From Actinotalea subterranea (GTDB taxonomy: Bacteria; Actinomycetota; Actinomycetes; Actinomycetales; Cellulomonadaceae): DNA of 64,000 nucleotides. Below the pieces are notes generated by a model. It was not told the origin of the DNA. It was given only the letters and a program-made list of their open reading frames with translations, and searched no databases. Where the stretch lies: assembly GCF_008364845.1 (NCBI RefSeq), contig NZ_VTTP01000003.1, positions 372,001 to 436,000 of the forward strand, in the 5' to 3' direction. The translations under genes were made by a program, and so were the position numbers. The stretch's first letter is position 1. Each line of letters begins with the position of its first letter. This document shows positions 36,062 to 44,473 of the stretch, one piece after another.

Positions 36062-36574
36062 ATGGCAGCCGTCCCGCCACCCGTCACGTTCCGGCTGCCC
36101 GCCGGGTGGCGCCCCCAGCCCGCCGGCGCCACGCCGGGCCTCGACTTCGTCGCGCTCCACGAGACGCCCGACGCCGGCTTCACCGCGAACATCACCGTCG
36201 CGCTCGACGTCGCCACCGGTGACGACGCGGTCGAGGTGATGGCCGACGGCGCCGTCGAGCGCCTGGCCGCCACCGAGCAGGACGTGGTGGTCCACAACCG
36301 GGCGGTGCTCGGCCACGCACCCGCGCCCGGGCTGGGCCAGGACGTCCGGCTCACGACCCTCGTCGACGGCGTGCCCGTCGAGCTCACGCAGGTGCAGGTG
36401 TTCCTGCCCGCCGCGGACGTCGACGTCGACGGACGGCTCGCCGTCTACAGCCTGACGTTCACCGCGACGTCGGCGCAGGCCCCACGCCTCGCCCCCGACT
36501 TCCAGGCGCTCGTCGGCAGCGTCCAGGCAGTGACGGGCGGGTCGTCGGGAGGCTCGGCACCCTCCGGCGCGTAG
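36062..36574 (+). CDS. LpqN/Mog1-PsbP-like (DUF1795-type fold) protein
   Basis: The 170-residue protein has no signal peptide. It starts MAAVPPPVTFRLPAGWRPQ and contains the short beta-rich pattern of Mog1/PsbP/DcrB-fold proteins (FRLPAGW, TANITVALD, YSLTFTAT, DFQALVGSVQ). Gram-negative DcrB-type proteins act as effector chaperones, and LpqN-like proteins are often near ESX substrates in actinobacteria, so a chaperone or adaptor role for the upstream T7SS protein is plausible. The assignment rests on fold-like sequence features only. The gene lies 92 bp after the effector-like gene. Confidence 0.55.
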   Translation: MAAVPPPVTFRLPAGWRPQPAGATPGLDFVALHETPDAGFTANITVALDVATGDDAVEVMADGAVERLAATEQDVVVHNRAVLGHAPAPGLGQDVRLTTLVDGVPVELTQVQVFLPAADVDVDGRLAVYSLTFTATSAQAPRLAPDFQALVGSVQAVTGGSSGGSAPSGA

Positions 36575-36596
36575 CACCGCCGGCCGGGCTGCGGAG

Positions 36597-36636
36597 CGCG
36601 GGCGCTACGCCGCGGGCGCTACGCCGCGGGCGCTAC
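36597..36636. repeat. 14-bp tandem repeat at the 3' end of the 36633 gene
   Basis: Two full copies of CGCGGGCGCTACGC and a third partial copy lie between the convergent genes. Each copy contains the CTA that reads as TAG on the minus strand; the last copy supplies the actual stop of the membrane protein gene. Confidence 0.9.
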
Positions 36637-37196
36637 AGGCGACCCGTGGCCGCGAGGACGGCCAAGGCCCCGCCGACCACGAGCGCGAGCCCGATCGCGG
36701 CCCCGCCCACCACCATGCCGACGCGCTGAGCGGCCCCGGCCTTCTCCGTCCACCCCAGCTCGGCGGCGGCCGCCCGGATCATGCCCTGACCCTCGGCCGA
36801 CTGGAACGTGAAGTCGACGACCCGCCCCGGCTCACCCTGCTCGCTGATGCCCCACGTCCGGTTCGCCTGGAACTCGTACGTGCGGCCCAAGGACCGCTCG
36901 ACCTGCGCGGACGCGACCAGCCGCGGCATCGGCGCACCGGACGCGTCGACGCCGCCGTCCCAGCGGACCTCCCGGTGGTCGTCCGTGAGCGTCAAGGTCC
37001 GGCGCGCCTCATCCAGGACCACGCGGTGCTCGACGACCTTCTTCAGCCCCGCGGCGCCGATCAGCCCGTACCAGCGGGCGTCGACCACGTCGATGCGCAG
37101 GTCGAACCCCGCGGGGGTCGGGACCACCTGGTACGGGGTGCCCTGCGCCCGCGCCGCCACAGCGGCCCGCAGTGCGTCCGCCGGGGTAGCCGTCAC
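36633..37196 (-). CDS. hypothetical tail-anchored membrane protein
   Basis: The 187-residue product from GTG 37196 is mostly soluble (two beta-rich halves around LRIDVVDARWYGLIG and VDFTFQSAEGQGM), with a single C-terminal membrane helix (GMVVGGAAIGLALVVGGALA) and a three-residue tail. No family is recognised. Its start overlaps the stop of the upstream DUF4333 gene (GTGA), so the two are co-translated. It converges on the T7SS-like cassette and may be an envelope partner of it, which is speculation from position. Confidence 0.7.
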   Translation of the reverse strand: MTATPADALRAAVAARAQGTPYQVVPTPAGFDLRIDVVDARWYGLIGAAGLKKVVEHRVVLDEARRTLTLTDDHREVRWDGGVDASGAPMPRLVASAQVERSLGRTYEFQANRTWGISEQGEPGRVVDFTFQSAEGQGMIRAAAAELGWTEKAGAAQRVGMVVGGAAIGLALVVGGALAVLAATGRL

Positions 37197-37540
37197 GACG
37201 CGTCCTCGTCAGCGAGAGGCTCCGCATCCACCTCGACGTCGATCGCGACCTCGTCGTCCACCACGTCCGTCGCAGTGACCGTGACGCCGTACGACTCACC
37301 GCTGTCCGTGAGCGTGCAGCGGACCTCCGCGCCCGCCTCCGCCTTCAGCGGGTCCGGGCACTCCACGAGCTCAGGCGCGCGGCCCACCGTCTCCGCGAGG
37401 ACCGCGCTCACCTTCTCCGCGAGCTCGTCCGAGGAGACCTGGCTCCCGCCCACGGAGACGGAGCAGGCCGTCAGGGTGAGAGCGAGGACCGCGAAGGTCG
37501 GGAGGAGGGCGAGGGCGGTGGGGGTGGTGGGGCGACGCAT
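37193..37540 (-). CDS. DUF4333 lipoprotein
   Basis: ATG 37540 gives 115 residues. A hydrophobic signal peptide ends in the lipobox LTAC, so Cys25 or so is likely lipidated. The mature part has two further cysteines (VECPDP and VRCTLTD) in the arrangement of DUF4333, a small actinobacterial domain also seen in serine/threonine kinase sensor regions. It is the first gene of a two-gene operon with the tail-anchored protein. The function is unknown. Confidence 0.82.
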   Translation of the reverse strand: MRRPTTPTALALLPTFAVLALTLTACSVSVGGSQVSSDELAEKVSAVLAETVGRAPELVECPDPLKAEAGAEVRCTLTDSGESYGVTVTATDVVDDEVAIDVEVDAEPLADEDAS

Positions 37541-37570
37541 GGCGGACATCCTGGCACGGGGGTGCGGGTG

Positions 37571-37675
37571 CCGCGGGCTGCGCCCTGCGGGGACGGGTAC
37601 CGCGGGCTGCGCCCTGCGGGAGGCTGCGCGGGCTTCGCCCTGCGGGAGGCTGCGCGGGCTTCGCCCTGCGGCGGT
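37571..37675. repeat. tandem GC-rich repeats upstream of the DUF4333 gene
   Basis: Four imperfect units, two reading CCGCGGGCTGCGCCCTGCGG and two reading GCGGGCTTCGCCCTGCGG with an AGGCTGC spacer, lie 30-135 bp upstream of ATG 37540. The GGGCTTCGCCC core can form small hairpins on either strand. No gene is visible in 37541-37807. Confidence 0.85.
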
Positions 37676-37753
37676 GGTTGCGTGTGCTCTTCGTCTTGCG
37701 GCGGACTACCGCGCTGTTCTTCTGGTCGCGGTAGTCCTTCACTCCGTTACGGC

Positions 37754-37788
37754 CGAGGGCCCCGGCGAAATGCGCGCCGGGGCCCTCG
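37754..37788 (-). terminator. terminator of the padR-ino1 operon
   Basis: A 14-bp perfect stem (CGAGGGCCCCGGCG with CGCCGGGGCCCTCG) encloses a 7-nt loop, 20 bp past the ino1 stop. It is framed by near-identical TTCACTCCGTTACGG and TTCACTGCGTTACGG and, further out, by inverted GCGGTAGTCC (37728-37737) and GGACTACCGC (37805-37814). Confidence 0.85.
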
Positions 37789-37807
37789 ACCTTCACTGCG
37801 TTACGGA

Positions 37808-38902
37808 CTACCGCTCCACGTCACCGGCGATGAAGGCCTCCAGGCGCGTGCGCCCCGCGGTGTCCTCCATCTGGATGGGCGGGGACTTCATGAAGTACGT
37901 CGCGGCGGCGTGGATGGGGCCACCGACGCCACGGTCCTTCGCGATCTTCGCGGCGCGCAGGGCGTCGATGATGATGCCCGCCGAGTTGGGCGAGTCCCAG
38001 ACCTCGAGCTTGTACTCGAGGTTCAGGGGCACCTCGCCGAACGCGCGGCCCTCGAGGCGGACGTACGCCCACTTGCGGTCGTCGAGCCACGCGACGTAGT
38101 CCGACGGGCCGATGTGGACGTTGCGGTCCTCCTTCTTGCCGGCCAGGGGGCCGTCGTCGAGGTTGGACGTCACGGACTGCGTCTTCGAGAGCTTCTTGGA
38201 CTGCAGGCGCTCGCGCTCGAGCATGTTCTTGAAGTCCATGTTGCCGCCGACGTTCAGCTGGTACGTGCGGTCCAGGATCACGCCACGGTCCTCGAACAGA
38301 CGGGCCAGCACGCGGTGCGTGATGGTCGCGCCCACCTGGGACTTGATGTCGTCGCCGACGATCGGCACGCCGGCCGCCTCGAACTTCGCGGCCCACTCCG
38401 GGTCGGACGCGATGAACACCGGGAGCGCGTTGACGAAGGCCACGCCCGCGTCGATCGCGCACTGGGCGTAGAACTTCGCGGCGTCCTCGGACCCGACGGG
38501 CAGGTAGCAGATGAGGACGTCGGCCTCGGCCTCACGCAGCGCGGCGACGACGTCGACCGGAGCGGCGTCCGACTCCTCGATCGTCTCCCGGTAGTACTTG
38601 CCGAGGCCGTCGAGGGTGTGACCACGCTGGACGGGCACGCCGAGCGGCGGGACGTCGCAGATCTTGATCGTGTTGTTCTCGCTGGACCCGATCGCGTCCG
38701 ACAGGTCGAAGCCGACCTTCTTGGCGTCGACGTCGAACGCCGCGACGAACTCGATGTCCTTGACGTGGTACGGGCCGAACTGCACGTGCATGAGGCCCGG
38801 AACCTTCGCCTGCGGGTCGGCGTCCGCGTAGTAGTGGACGCCCTGCACCAGCGACGCGGCGCAGTTGCCGACGCCCACGATGGCGACGCGGATAGAACTC
38901 AT
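37808..38902 (-). CDS. ino1: inositol-3-phosphate synthase
   Basis: This NAD-dependent enzyme converts glucose 6-phosphate to myo-inositol 3-phosphate, the first step to phosphatidylinositol and mycothiol in actinobacteria. The 364-residue protein starts [18 protein letters not shown] (NAD-binding) and contains [16 protein letters not shown] and [11 protein letters not shown], typical of the family. It lies 20 bp after the padR-type gene (Rv0046c/Rv0047c arrangement), so the regulator and the enzyme are probably one transcript. Confidence 0.96.
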   Translation of the reverse strand: MSSIRVAIVGVGNCAASLVQGVHYYADADPQAKVPGLMHVQFGPYHVKDIEFVAAFDVDAKKVGFDLSDAIGSSENNTIKICDVPPLGVPVQRGHTLDGLGKYYRETIEESDAAPVDVVAALREAEADVLICYLPVGSEDAAKFYAQCAIDAGVAFVNALPVFIASDPEWAAKFEAAGVPIVGDDIKSQVGATITHRVLARLFEDRGVILDRTYQLNVGGNMDFKNMLERERLQSKKLSKTQSVTSNLDDGPLAGKKEDRNVHIGPSDYVAWLDDRKWAYVRLEGRAFGEVPLNLEYKLEVWDSPNSAGIIIDALRAAKIAKDRGVGGPIHAAATYFMKSPPIQMEDTAGRTRLEAFIAGDVER

Positions 38903-38922
38903 CCTCGTTCCTCGGTTTTCTC

Positions 38923-39552
38923 TCAGTGCTGGGACGCGTCAGCGCCGTCAGCGGTGGCGGAGCCGGCCGGACGGCCGGGCCCCTCTGGCTTCACGCGACG
39001 GGTGCCGCGTTCGTTGTCGATCAGGCCGTCGAGCCAGCGGACCTCGCGCTCGACCTGCTCGAGGCCGTGACGCTGGAGCTCGAGCGTGTACTCGTCGAGC
39101 CGGTCGCGCGTGCGTGACGCCGACTGCCGCACCTGGTCGAGGCGCTCCGCGAGCCGGGTGCGCCGGCCCTCGAGGATCCGCAGGCGGGTCTCGGCGTCGG
39201 TCTGCGCGAAGAACGCGAACCGGACGTCGAAGTGCTCGTCCTCCCACGTCGTCGGGCCGGAGCTCGACAGGATCTCGGCGAAGTGCTCCTTGCCGTCGGC
39301 CGTGAGCTCGTAGACGATCCGAGCCCGCTTGCCGCTCAGGGCGTGCGGCGGCGGTGTCTGCGACGCGTCCGTCCCGGCGATGAGCCCCTGACCCACCAGG
39401 CCCTTGAGGCACGGGTACAGGGAGCCGTAGGACAGCGCCCGGAACGAGCCGAGCAGCAGGTTGAGGCGCTTGCGGAGCTCGTAGCCGTGCATCGGCGTCT
39501 CATGGAGCAGGCCGAGGATCGCGAGCTCGAGCACGTCCGAACGACCGCGCAC
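38923..39552 (-). CDS. PadR family transcriptional regulator
   Basis: The 209-residue protein from GTG 39552 has the N-terminal winged helix ([23 protein letters not shown], read in parts [14 protein letters not shown]) followed by the basic wing and a long C-terminal coiled-coil dimerisation helix (~residues 110-180). It is upstream of ino1 and likely controls itself and ino1. A 10-bp-arm palindrome 53 bp upstream of its start is the likely operator. The effector ligand is unknown. Confidence 0.92.
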   Translation of the reverse strand: MRGRSDVLELAILGLLHETPMHGYELRKRLNLLLGSFRALSYGSLYPCLKGLVGQGLIAGTDASQTPPPHALSGKRARIVYELTADGKEHFAEILSSSGPTTWEDEHFDVRFAFFAQTDAETRLRILEGRRTRLAERLDQVRQSASRTRDRLDEYTLELQRHGLEQVEREVRWLDGLIDNERGTRRVKPEGPGRPAGSATADGADASQH

Positions 39553-39604
39553 CCGCCACCCCCGATCCCTGCGTTGTTCCGATGGATCGAGACGACCCAG
39601 CGCA

Positions 39605-39629
39605 CCGATGTATCGAACTGATACATCGG
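39605..39629. promoter_or_regulatory. candidate PadR operator (inverted repeat)
   Basis: CCGATGTATC and GATACATCGG form perfect 10-bp arms around a 5-bp centre. It contains the ATGT...ACAT halves typical of PadR sites and is an unusually AT-rich patch. It sits between the padR gene and the divergent PBP gene (spacer 39553-39827), so it could control both. Confidence 0.7.
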
Positions 39630-39827
39630 GAGCGTACGACGAGGGTTGCGGCTTGGCAAACAGCGGGTGACGGACCGCACGATCAGCACACAGCCTTCAC
39701 CGCGCGACCCCGATACTTGTCGGGCCCGGCACAGGTCGGGTCCGTACCCTGTCGGGAGGCTGGACCCCAGCCACCCGCCGCGCACACCCCGCGCGGCACA
39801 GCCTCGTCGTCGACCGGAAGGCACACC

Positions 39828-42407
39828 GTGGCACCGGGCAACCCCCCTTCTCGCGGCTCCTCAGGACCCGCCGGTGCGAACCGACCGCAGCGTCGCAGCG
39901 CCCTCGGCCCCCAGGCCGGCGCCTCCCGCGCGGCCGCGGGTGGAGCCGCCTCGACCGGCGCCGCCGGCGCGACCCGCCGGGCCACGGGAGCGGCGGGCGG
40001 GCGCGGAGCCCCCGCCCCTCGTCGTCGTCGGCCCATCGACTACCCGCGCCAGGGGAAGACGGGCGTGCGCCGGTGGCTCCCGTCGTGGCGCCTCGTGCTC
40101 GGCACCTTCGTGACGTTCATGGCGCTCGGCGCCGGCGTGATCGTGGCGATGTACATGCAGACGGAGGTCCCGACGCCGGACGAGTTCGCCGACGCCCAGA
40201 CGACGACCGTCTACTTCTCCGACGGCACGACGGAGATGGGCACCTTCGCCGCCCAGAACCGCGTCATCGTCGACTCGATCCCCCAGCACGTGCAGGACGC
40301 CGTCGTCGCCGCCGAGGACCGCACGTTCTACGAGAACGCCGGGATCAACGTCACCGGCATCGCGCGCGCCCTGTGGAACAACCTCACCGGCGGCTCCCAG
40401 CAGGGCGGCTCCTCGATCACGCAGCAGTACGCCGAGCGCTACTACATCGGCCAGACCGTGAGCGACTACAGGGGCAAGCTCGAAGAGGCGTTCATCGCGA
40501 TCAAGCTGGACCGGGAGCAGGACAAGCAGGAGATCCTGTCCAACTACCTCAACACCATCTACTTCGGCCGCGACTCCTACGGCATCGAGGTCGCGTCCCG
40601 GAACTACTTCGGTGTCCCCGCCGCGGACCTGACGGTCGCTCAGGGCGCCCTCCTCGCGGGCATCATCCCGTCGCCCAACAACTGGGACCCGCGGACCAAC
40701 CCGGAGAAGGCCGAGCAGCGCTGGAACTACGTGCTCGACGGCATGGTCACGATCGGTCGCCTGACCCAGGCCGAGCGGGACGCGCAGGTGTACCCGGAGA
40801 CGATCGAGTACTCCCGCTCCGACAAGCTCGCCGGGACCAACGGCTACCTGCTCGACATGGCCAAGCGGGAGGTCCTCGCGAAGAGCCCCGTGACCGAGGC
40901 CGAGTTCAACACGCGCGGCTACAAGATCGTCACGACGATCGACGCGAACGTCCAGGCCATGGCCGTGCAGGCGATCGCCGAGATGCCCGCCGACCGCCCG
41001 GCCAACGTGCACGCGGGCCTCGTGACCCTGGACCCGTTGTCCGGCGGGATCGTCGCGCTCTACGGCGGCCCCGACTACCTCGTCCAGGCGCGCAACGCCG
41101 TGACCCAGGACGTCGCGCAGGCAGCCTCGACCTTCAAGCCGTTCACTCTTGTCGCCTACCTCGAGGCGGGCGGCTCGCTCAAGTCACGGTTCGTCGGCAC
41201 CAACAAGATGGACGTCGCGGACTGGAAGGACATCCGCAACTTCGGCGGGACGAGCTACGGCAAGATCGAGGTGCTCGAGGCGACAGCGAAGTCGGTCAAC
41301 GCCGTCTACGCCCAGATGAACAACGAGGTCGGCCCCGAGGCCACGCTCGACGTGGCACGACGCGCGGGCATCCCCGAGGAGGCCCTGGAGAACCAGGGCT
41401 ACATCTCCAACGTGCTCGGCACGGCGTCCCCGCACCCGCTCGACCTCGCGGAGGCCTACAACACCTTCGCGGCGCAGGGCCTCCACATGGACCCGTTCAT
41501 CGTCAAGAGCGTCGAGTACCTCGACGGCGGGCTGGTCTACGAGGGCGGCACCGACGCCCCGGAGCGGGTGTTCGCCGAGGACGTGATGGCGGACACGACG
41601 TACGCGCTCACCCAGGTCGTCGAGTCCCGTGGCGGCACGGCGCGCAAGGCCGCCGACGTGGGGCACCCCGTCGCGGGCAAGACCGGCTCCTCGAACGACA
41701 ACCTCTCGGCCTGGTTCGTGGGCTACACCCGGCACCTGACCACCGCCGTCGCGCTCTACCAGGTCGCTGCGGACGGGAACCCGGAGCCGATCGCGGACTT
41801 CGGTGGGTACGACCAGGTCACCGGCGGCACCGTCCCGCTCGACATCTGGACGGCGTACATGAAGCGTGCGATGGAGGGCCGCGAGGTCCTCGAATTCCCC
41901 GAGCGTGCAGACGTGGGCGAGCCCAACACGCCGCCGATGGTCGCCGTGCCGGGCGTCGTCGGCATGCCCGAGGCGGAGGCGCGGGCCGCGATCGAGGGCG
42001 CCGGCCTCGGCGTCAACGTCCAGCAGGCCAACGACGCGAACGTCCCGTCGGGCAGCGTCATCTCGCAGGACCCCGGCGGCGGCACCGAGATCGCGCAGGG
42101 CACCGCCGTGACGATCGTCGTCTCGACGGGCCCGGGCACGACGGCGGTGCCCAACGTCGTGGGCCAGCCCGTCGCGTCGGCGCAGAGCACGCTGCAGGGT
42201 GCGGGCTTCGTGGTCACGACGACGCAGCAGACGAGCGCGACCGTCCCGCAGGGCCAGGTCATCAGCCAGAACCCCGGGTCCGGGACCTCGGCCGCGCCCG
42301 GCAGCACCGTCACGCTCGTCGTCTCGAGCGGCACGGGCGTGGTGGAGCCGCCGCCCGTGGTACCGCCGGGCACGGGCCAGCCTGACCCGAACACCGGCGG
42401 AGGCTGA
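39828..42407 (+). CDS. class A penicillin-binding protein with two PASTA domains
   Basis: This bifunctional peptidoglycan glycosyltransferase and transpeptidase starts at GTG 39828 (GGAAGG 7 nt upstream), giving 859 residues. The cytoplasmic N-terminus is Pro/Ala/Arg-rich, followed by one membrane helix near residues 88-107. The glycosyltransferase domain shows EDRTFYENAG and GGSSITQQYAERYY. The transpeptidase shows the SxxK motif STFK, SVN and KTGSS. Two PASTA repeats (about 705-835) and a Pro-rich end follow. It corresponds to the ponA gene near ino1 and rpsF in mycobacteria. Confidence 0.95.
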   Translation: MAPGNPPSRGSSGPAGANRPQRRSALGPQAGASRAAAGGAASTGAAGATRRATGAAGGRGAPAPRRRRPIDYPRQGKTGVRRWLPSWRLVLGTFVTFMALGAGVIVAMYMQTEVPTPDEFADAQTTTVYFSDGTTEMGTFAAQNRVIVDSIPQHVQDAVVAAEDRTFYENAGINVTGIARALWNNLTGGSQQGGSSITQQYAERYYIGQTVSDYRGKLEEAFIAIKLDREQDKQEILSNYLNTIYFGRDSYGIEVASRNYFGVPAADLTVAQGALLAGIIPSPNNWDPRTNPEKAEQRWNYVLDGMVTIGRLTQAERDAQVYPETIEYSRSDKLAGTNGYLLDMAKREVLAKSPVTEAEFNTRGYKIVTTIDANVQAMAVQAIAEMPADRPANVHAGLVTLDPLSGGIVALYGGPDYLVQARNAVTQDVAQAASTFKPFTLVAYLEAGGSLKSRFVGTNKMDVADWKDIRNFGGTSYGKIEVLEATAKSVNAVYAQMNNEVGPEATLDVARRAGIPEEALENQGYISNVLGTASPHPLDLAEAYNTFAAQGLHMDPFIVKSVEYLDGGLVYEGGTDAPERVFAEDVMADTTYALTQVVESRGGTARKAADVGHPVAGKTGSSNDNLSAWFVGYTRHLTTAVALYQVAADGNPEPIADFGGYDQVTGGTVPLDIWTAYMKRAMEGREVLEFPERADVGEPNTPPMVAVPGVVGMPEAEARAAIEGAGLGVNVQQANDANVPSGSVISQDPGGGTEIAQGTAVTIVVSTGPGTTAVPNVVGQPVASAQSTLQGAGFVVTTTQQTSATVPQGQVISQNPGSGTSAAPGSTVTLVVSSGTGVVEPPPVVPPGTGQPDPNTGGG

Positions 42408-42430
42408 CCCTCTGCTCCGCCCAGCACGCC

Positions 42431-42469
42431 CGACGGCCGGGCCCCGCGCACGGTGGGGCCCGGCCGTCG
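42431..42469 (+). terminator. terminator after the PBP gene
   Basis: A 15-bp stem (CGACGGCCGGGCCCC with GGGGCCCGGCCGTCG) encloses a 9-nt loop, 24 bp past the PBP stop. Confidence 0.88.
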
Positions 42470-42554
42470 CGCGTCAGCCCGCTCCTCACACCGGACCGGG
42501 GTCCTGACCAGGGCTCGGCCGGAGGTCCTGGTCGAGGCGCGCTCCGGCACCCGG

Positions 42555-42560
42555 TAGCAT
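42555..42560 (+). promoter_or_regulatory. candidate -10 of the rpsF operon
   Basis: TAGCAT fits TANNNT and lies about 120 bp upstream of rpsF, after the PBP terminator. The -35 region is weak. Confidence 0.4.
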
Positions 42561-42679
42561 GGGCGGTTGCTGCCTCGACCCTGTGGTGCCGATCATCACG
42601 CCGGCCCGGCACGCAGACGCACAACCCTCCTGTCACGGAGAGACCGTGACCGTTGAGTCCACAGGAGGTGGGTACTCAC

Positions 42680-42970
42680 ATGCGTCATTACGAGATGATG
42701 GTCATCCTCGACCCCGAGATCGAGGAGCGCACCGTCGCCCCGTCCCTCGACAAGTACCTGTCCGTGGTCACCACCGCGGGCGGAACGATCGACAAGGTCG
42801 ACATCTGGGGCCGTCGCCGCCTCGCGTACGAGATCGCGAAGAAGTCCGAGGGCATCTACGCGGTCGTCGACTTCACGGCCGAGCCCGCCACGGCCAAGGA
42901 GCTGGACCGCCAGCTCGGCCTGAACGAGGCCGTCCTGCGCACCAAGGTCATGCGCCCCGACGCTCACTGA
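42680..42970 (+). CDS. rpsF: 30S ribosomal protein S6
   Basis: The 96-residue protein begins [19 protein letters not shown] and contains the [10 protein letters not shown] core of S6, which pairs with S18 in the small subunit platform. An AGGAGG site at 42663-42668 supports ATG 42680 over the upstream in-frame codon at 42653. It opens the rpsF-ssb-rpsR-rplI operon. Confidence 0.97.
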   Translation: MRHYEMMVILDPEIEERTVAPSLDKYLSVVTTAGGTIDKVDIWGRRRLAYEIAKKSEGIYAVVDFTAEPATAKELDRQLGLNEAVLRTKVMRPDAH

Positions 42971-43028
42971 GCGTCGCCGCGTCTGAACGCGTCGTACTCG
43001 ACCGGACCGATCTGAACGAGGAGCTGGC

Positions 43029-43532
43029 ATGGCTGGTGACACCGTCATCACGGTGATCGGGAACCTCACCGGGGACCCCGAGCTGCGCTTCACCCCGTCG
43101 GGTGCAGCCGTGGCGAACTTCACGGTCGCCTCGACCCCCCGCACCTTCGACCGCCAGAGCAACGAGTGGAAGGACGGCGACACGCTGTTCATGCGCTGCT
43201 CGATCTGGCGTGAGGCCGCGGAGAACGTCGCCGAGTCGCTCACCAAGGGCACCCGCGTGATCGCCTCCGGCCGGCTCGTCCAGCGCTCGTACGAGACCCG
43301 CGAGGGCGAGAAGCGCACAGTGGTCGAGCTCCAGGTCGACGAGATCGGCCCCTCGCTGCGCTACGCGTCGGCGAAGGTCACCCGTGCCCAGCGCTCCGGC
43401 GGTGGCGGCGGTGGCTTCGGCGGCGGTGGCGGCGGCGCCCAGGGTGGTGGCGGCGGCGGGTTCGACAACGACCCGTGGGCCACGCCCGCACCGTCGGCCG
43501 GCGGCTCGTTCTCGGACGAGCCCCCGTTCTGA
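43029..43532 (+). CDS. ssb: single-stranded DNA-binding protein
   Basis: SSB coats single-stranded DNA during replication and repair. In 167 residues, the OB-fold ([21 protein letters not shown], read as [14 protein letters not shown]) covers residues 1-~115, followed by a Gly-rich linker (runs of GGGGG) and the acidic tip SDEPPF that recruits partner proteins. It lies between rpsF and rpsR as in most bacteria. Confidence 0.97.
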   Translation: MAGDTVITVIGNLTGDPELRFTPSGAAVANFTVASTPRTFDRQSNEWKDGDTLFMRCSIWREAAENVAESLTKGTRVIASGRLVQRSYETREGEKRTVVELQVDEIGPSLRYASAKVTRAQRSGGGGGGFGGGGGGAQGGGGGGFDNDPWATPAPSAGGSFSDEPPF

Positions 43533-43622
43533 CCTGCACCACAGACTCAACCCATCCCGGCTCACGCGGCTGATCCTCAGCGCAGCGGTTCCGGGCTCCG
43601 AAGAACCTGAAGGAGCACCACG

Positions 43623-43859
43623 ATGGCGAAGCCCGTCGTCCGCAAGCCCAAGAAGAAGCAGAACCCCCTCAAGGCGGCCAAGATCGACGCCGTCGACTAC
43701 AAGGACACCGTGCTGCTGCGCAAGTTCATCTCCGACCGCGGAAAGATCCGCGCTCGCCGGGTGACCGGTGTGACCGTCCAGGAGCAGCGTGCGATCGCGC
43801 GGGCAGTGAAGAACGCCCGCGAGATGGCTCTGCTGCCGTACTCGAGCTCGGCTCGCTGA
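43623..43859 (+). CDS. rpsR: 30S ribosomal protein S18
   Basis: The 78-residue protein contains [19 protein letters not shown] (read as [11 protein letters not shown]) and [22 protein letters not shown], the S18 signature, and binds S6. A Lys-rich N-terminus (RKPKKKQN) is typical. AAGGAG precedes the ATG. No CxxC zinc motif is seen, so it is the zinc-free form. Confidence 0.96.
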   Translation: MAKPVVRKPKKKQNPLKAAKIDAVDYKDTVLLRKFISDRGKIRARRVTGVTVQEQRAIARAVKNAREMALLPYSSSAR

Positions 43860-43873
43860 GAGAGGCTGAACCG

Positions 43874-44326
43874 ATGGCAAAGCTCATTCTGACGCACGAG
43901 GTCACCGGCCTCGGTGCTCCTGGCGACGTGGTCGACGTGAAGGACGGGTACGCCCGTAACTTCCTCCTGCCCCGCGGCCTCGCGACCGGCTGGTCCAAGG
44001 GTGCCGAGAAGCAGATCGCGGGCATCCGCAAGGCCCGCAAGGCGCGCGAGATCGCGACGCTCGACGAGGCCAAGGCCGTCCGCGACTCGCTCCAGTCGAA
44101 GCCGGTCGTCGTGACCGCCAAGGCCGGCGCGTCGGGTCGCCTCTTCGGCGCCGTGACGACGACGGACATCGCGGAGGCCGTGACGGCCTCGGGTGGCCCG
44201 GCGATCGACAAGCGCAAGGTCGAGATCGGTCAGCCGATCAAGTCGCTCGGCGAGTACCAGGTGCAGGTCCGCCTGCACGAGGACGTCTCCGCGCAGATCG
44301 ACGTCCGGGTGGTCCCGCAGGCCTGA
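43874..44326 (+). CDS. rplI: 50S ribosomal protein L9
   Basis: The 150-residue product starts [20 protein letters not shown] with the L9 signature [19 protein letters not shown], a long central helix and the C-terminal domain. It is the last gene of the rpsF operon, 14 bp after rpsR, followed by a terminator hairpin. Confidence 0.97.
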   Translation: MAKLILTHEVTGLGAPGDVVDVKDGYARNFLLPRGLATGWSKGAEKQIAGIRKARKAREIATLDEAKAVRDSLQSKPVVVTAKAGASGRLFGAVTTTDIAEAVTASGGPAIDKRKVEIGQPIKSLGEYQVQVRLHEDVSAQIDVRVVPQA

Positions 44327-44346
44327 GCCTCGCGCCCCCGGTCGAG

Positions 44347-44375
44347 CGGCCCGGTCCCCGATGGGGGCCGGGCCG
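44347..44375 (+). terminator. terminator after rplI
   Basis: A 13-bp stem (CGGCCCGGTCCCC with GGGGGCCGGGCCG, one T-G wobble) encloses a 3-nt loop, 20 bp past the rplI stop. Confidence 0.8.
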
Positions 44376-44423
44376 TTCGGCGTTCCGGGGCCGGGCGGCT
44401 CGCTCAGGTGCGGGCTGCGTGGG

Positions 44424-44473
44424 CTCGGTCACGTGCGGGCCGCGCTGGCTCGGTCACGTGCGGGCCGCGCCGG
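44424..44473. repeat. 25-bp tandem duplication spanning the MATE stop codon
   Basis: Two adjacent copies of CTCGGTCACGTGCGGGCCGC (plus 5 bp) differ by one base. The second copy contains the stop of the MATE gene (TCA at 44454-44456 on the plus strand) and the first is an untranslated duplicate just beyond it. Confidence 0.9.

Noticed and set aside
37571..37675. CRISPR array
   Set aside because: Units are nearly contiguous, imperfect and without unique 30-40-bp spacers; no cas genes.
44424..44473. parS-like CACGTG sites
   Set aside because: Only the central CACGTG is shared; the GTTTC/GAAAC arms are missing and the locus is 25 kb from parAB.
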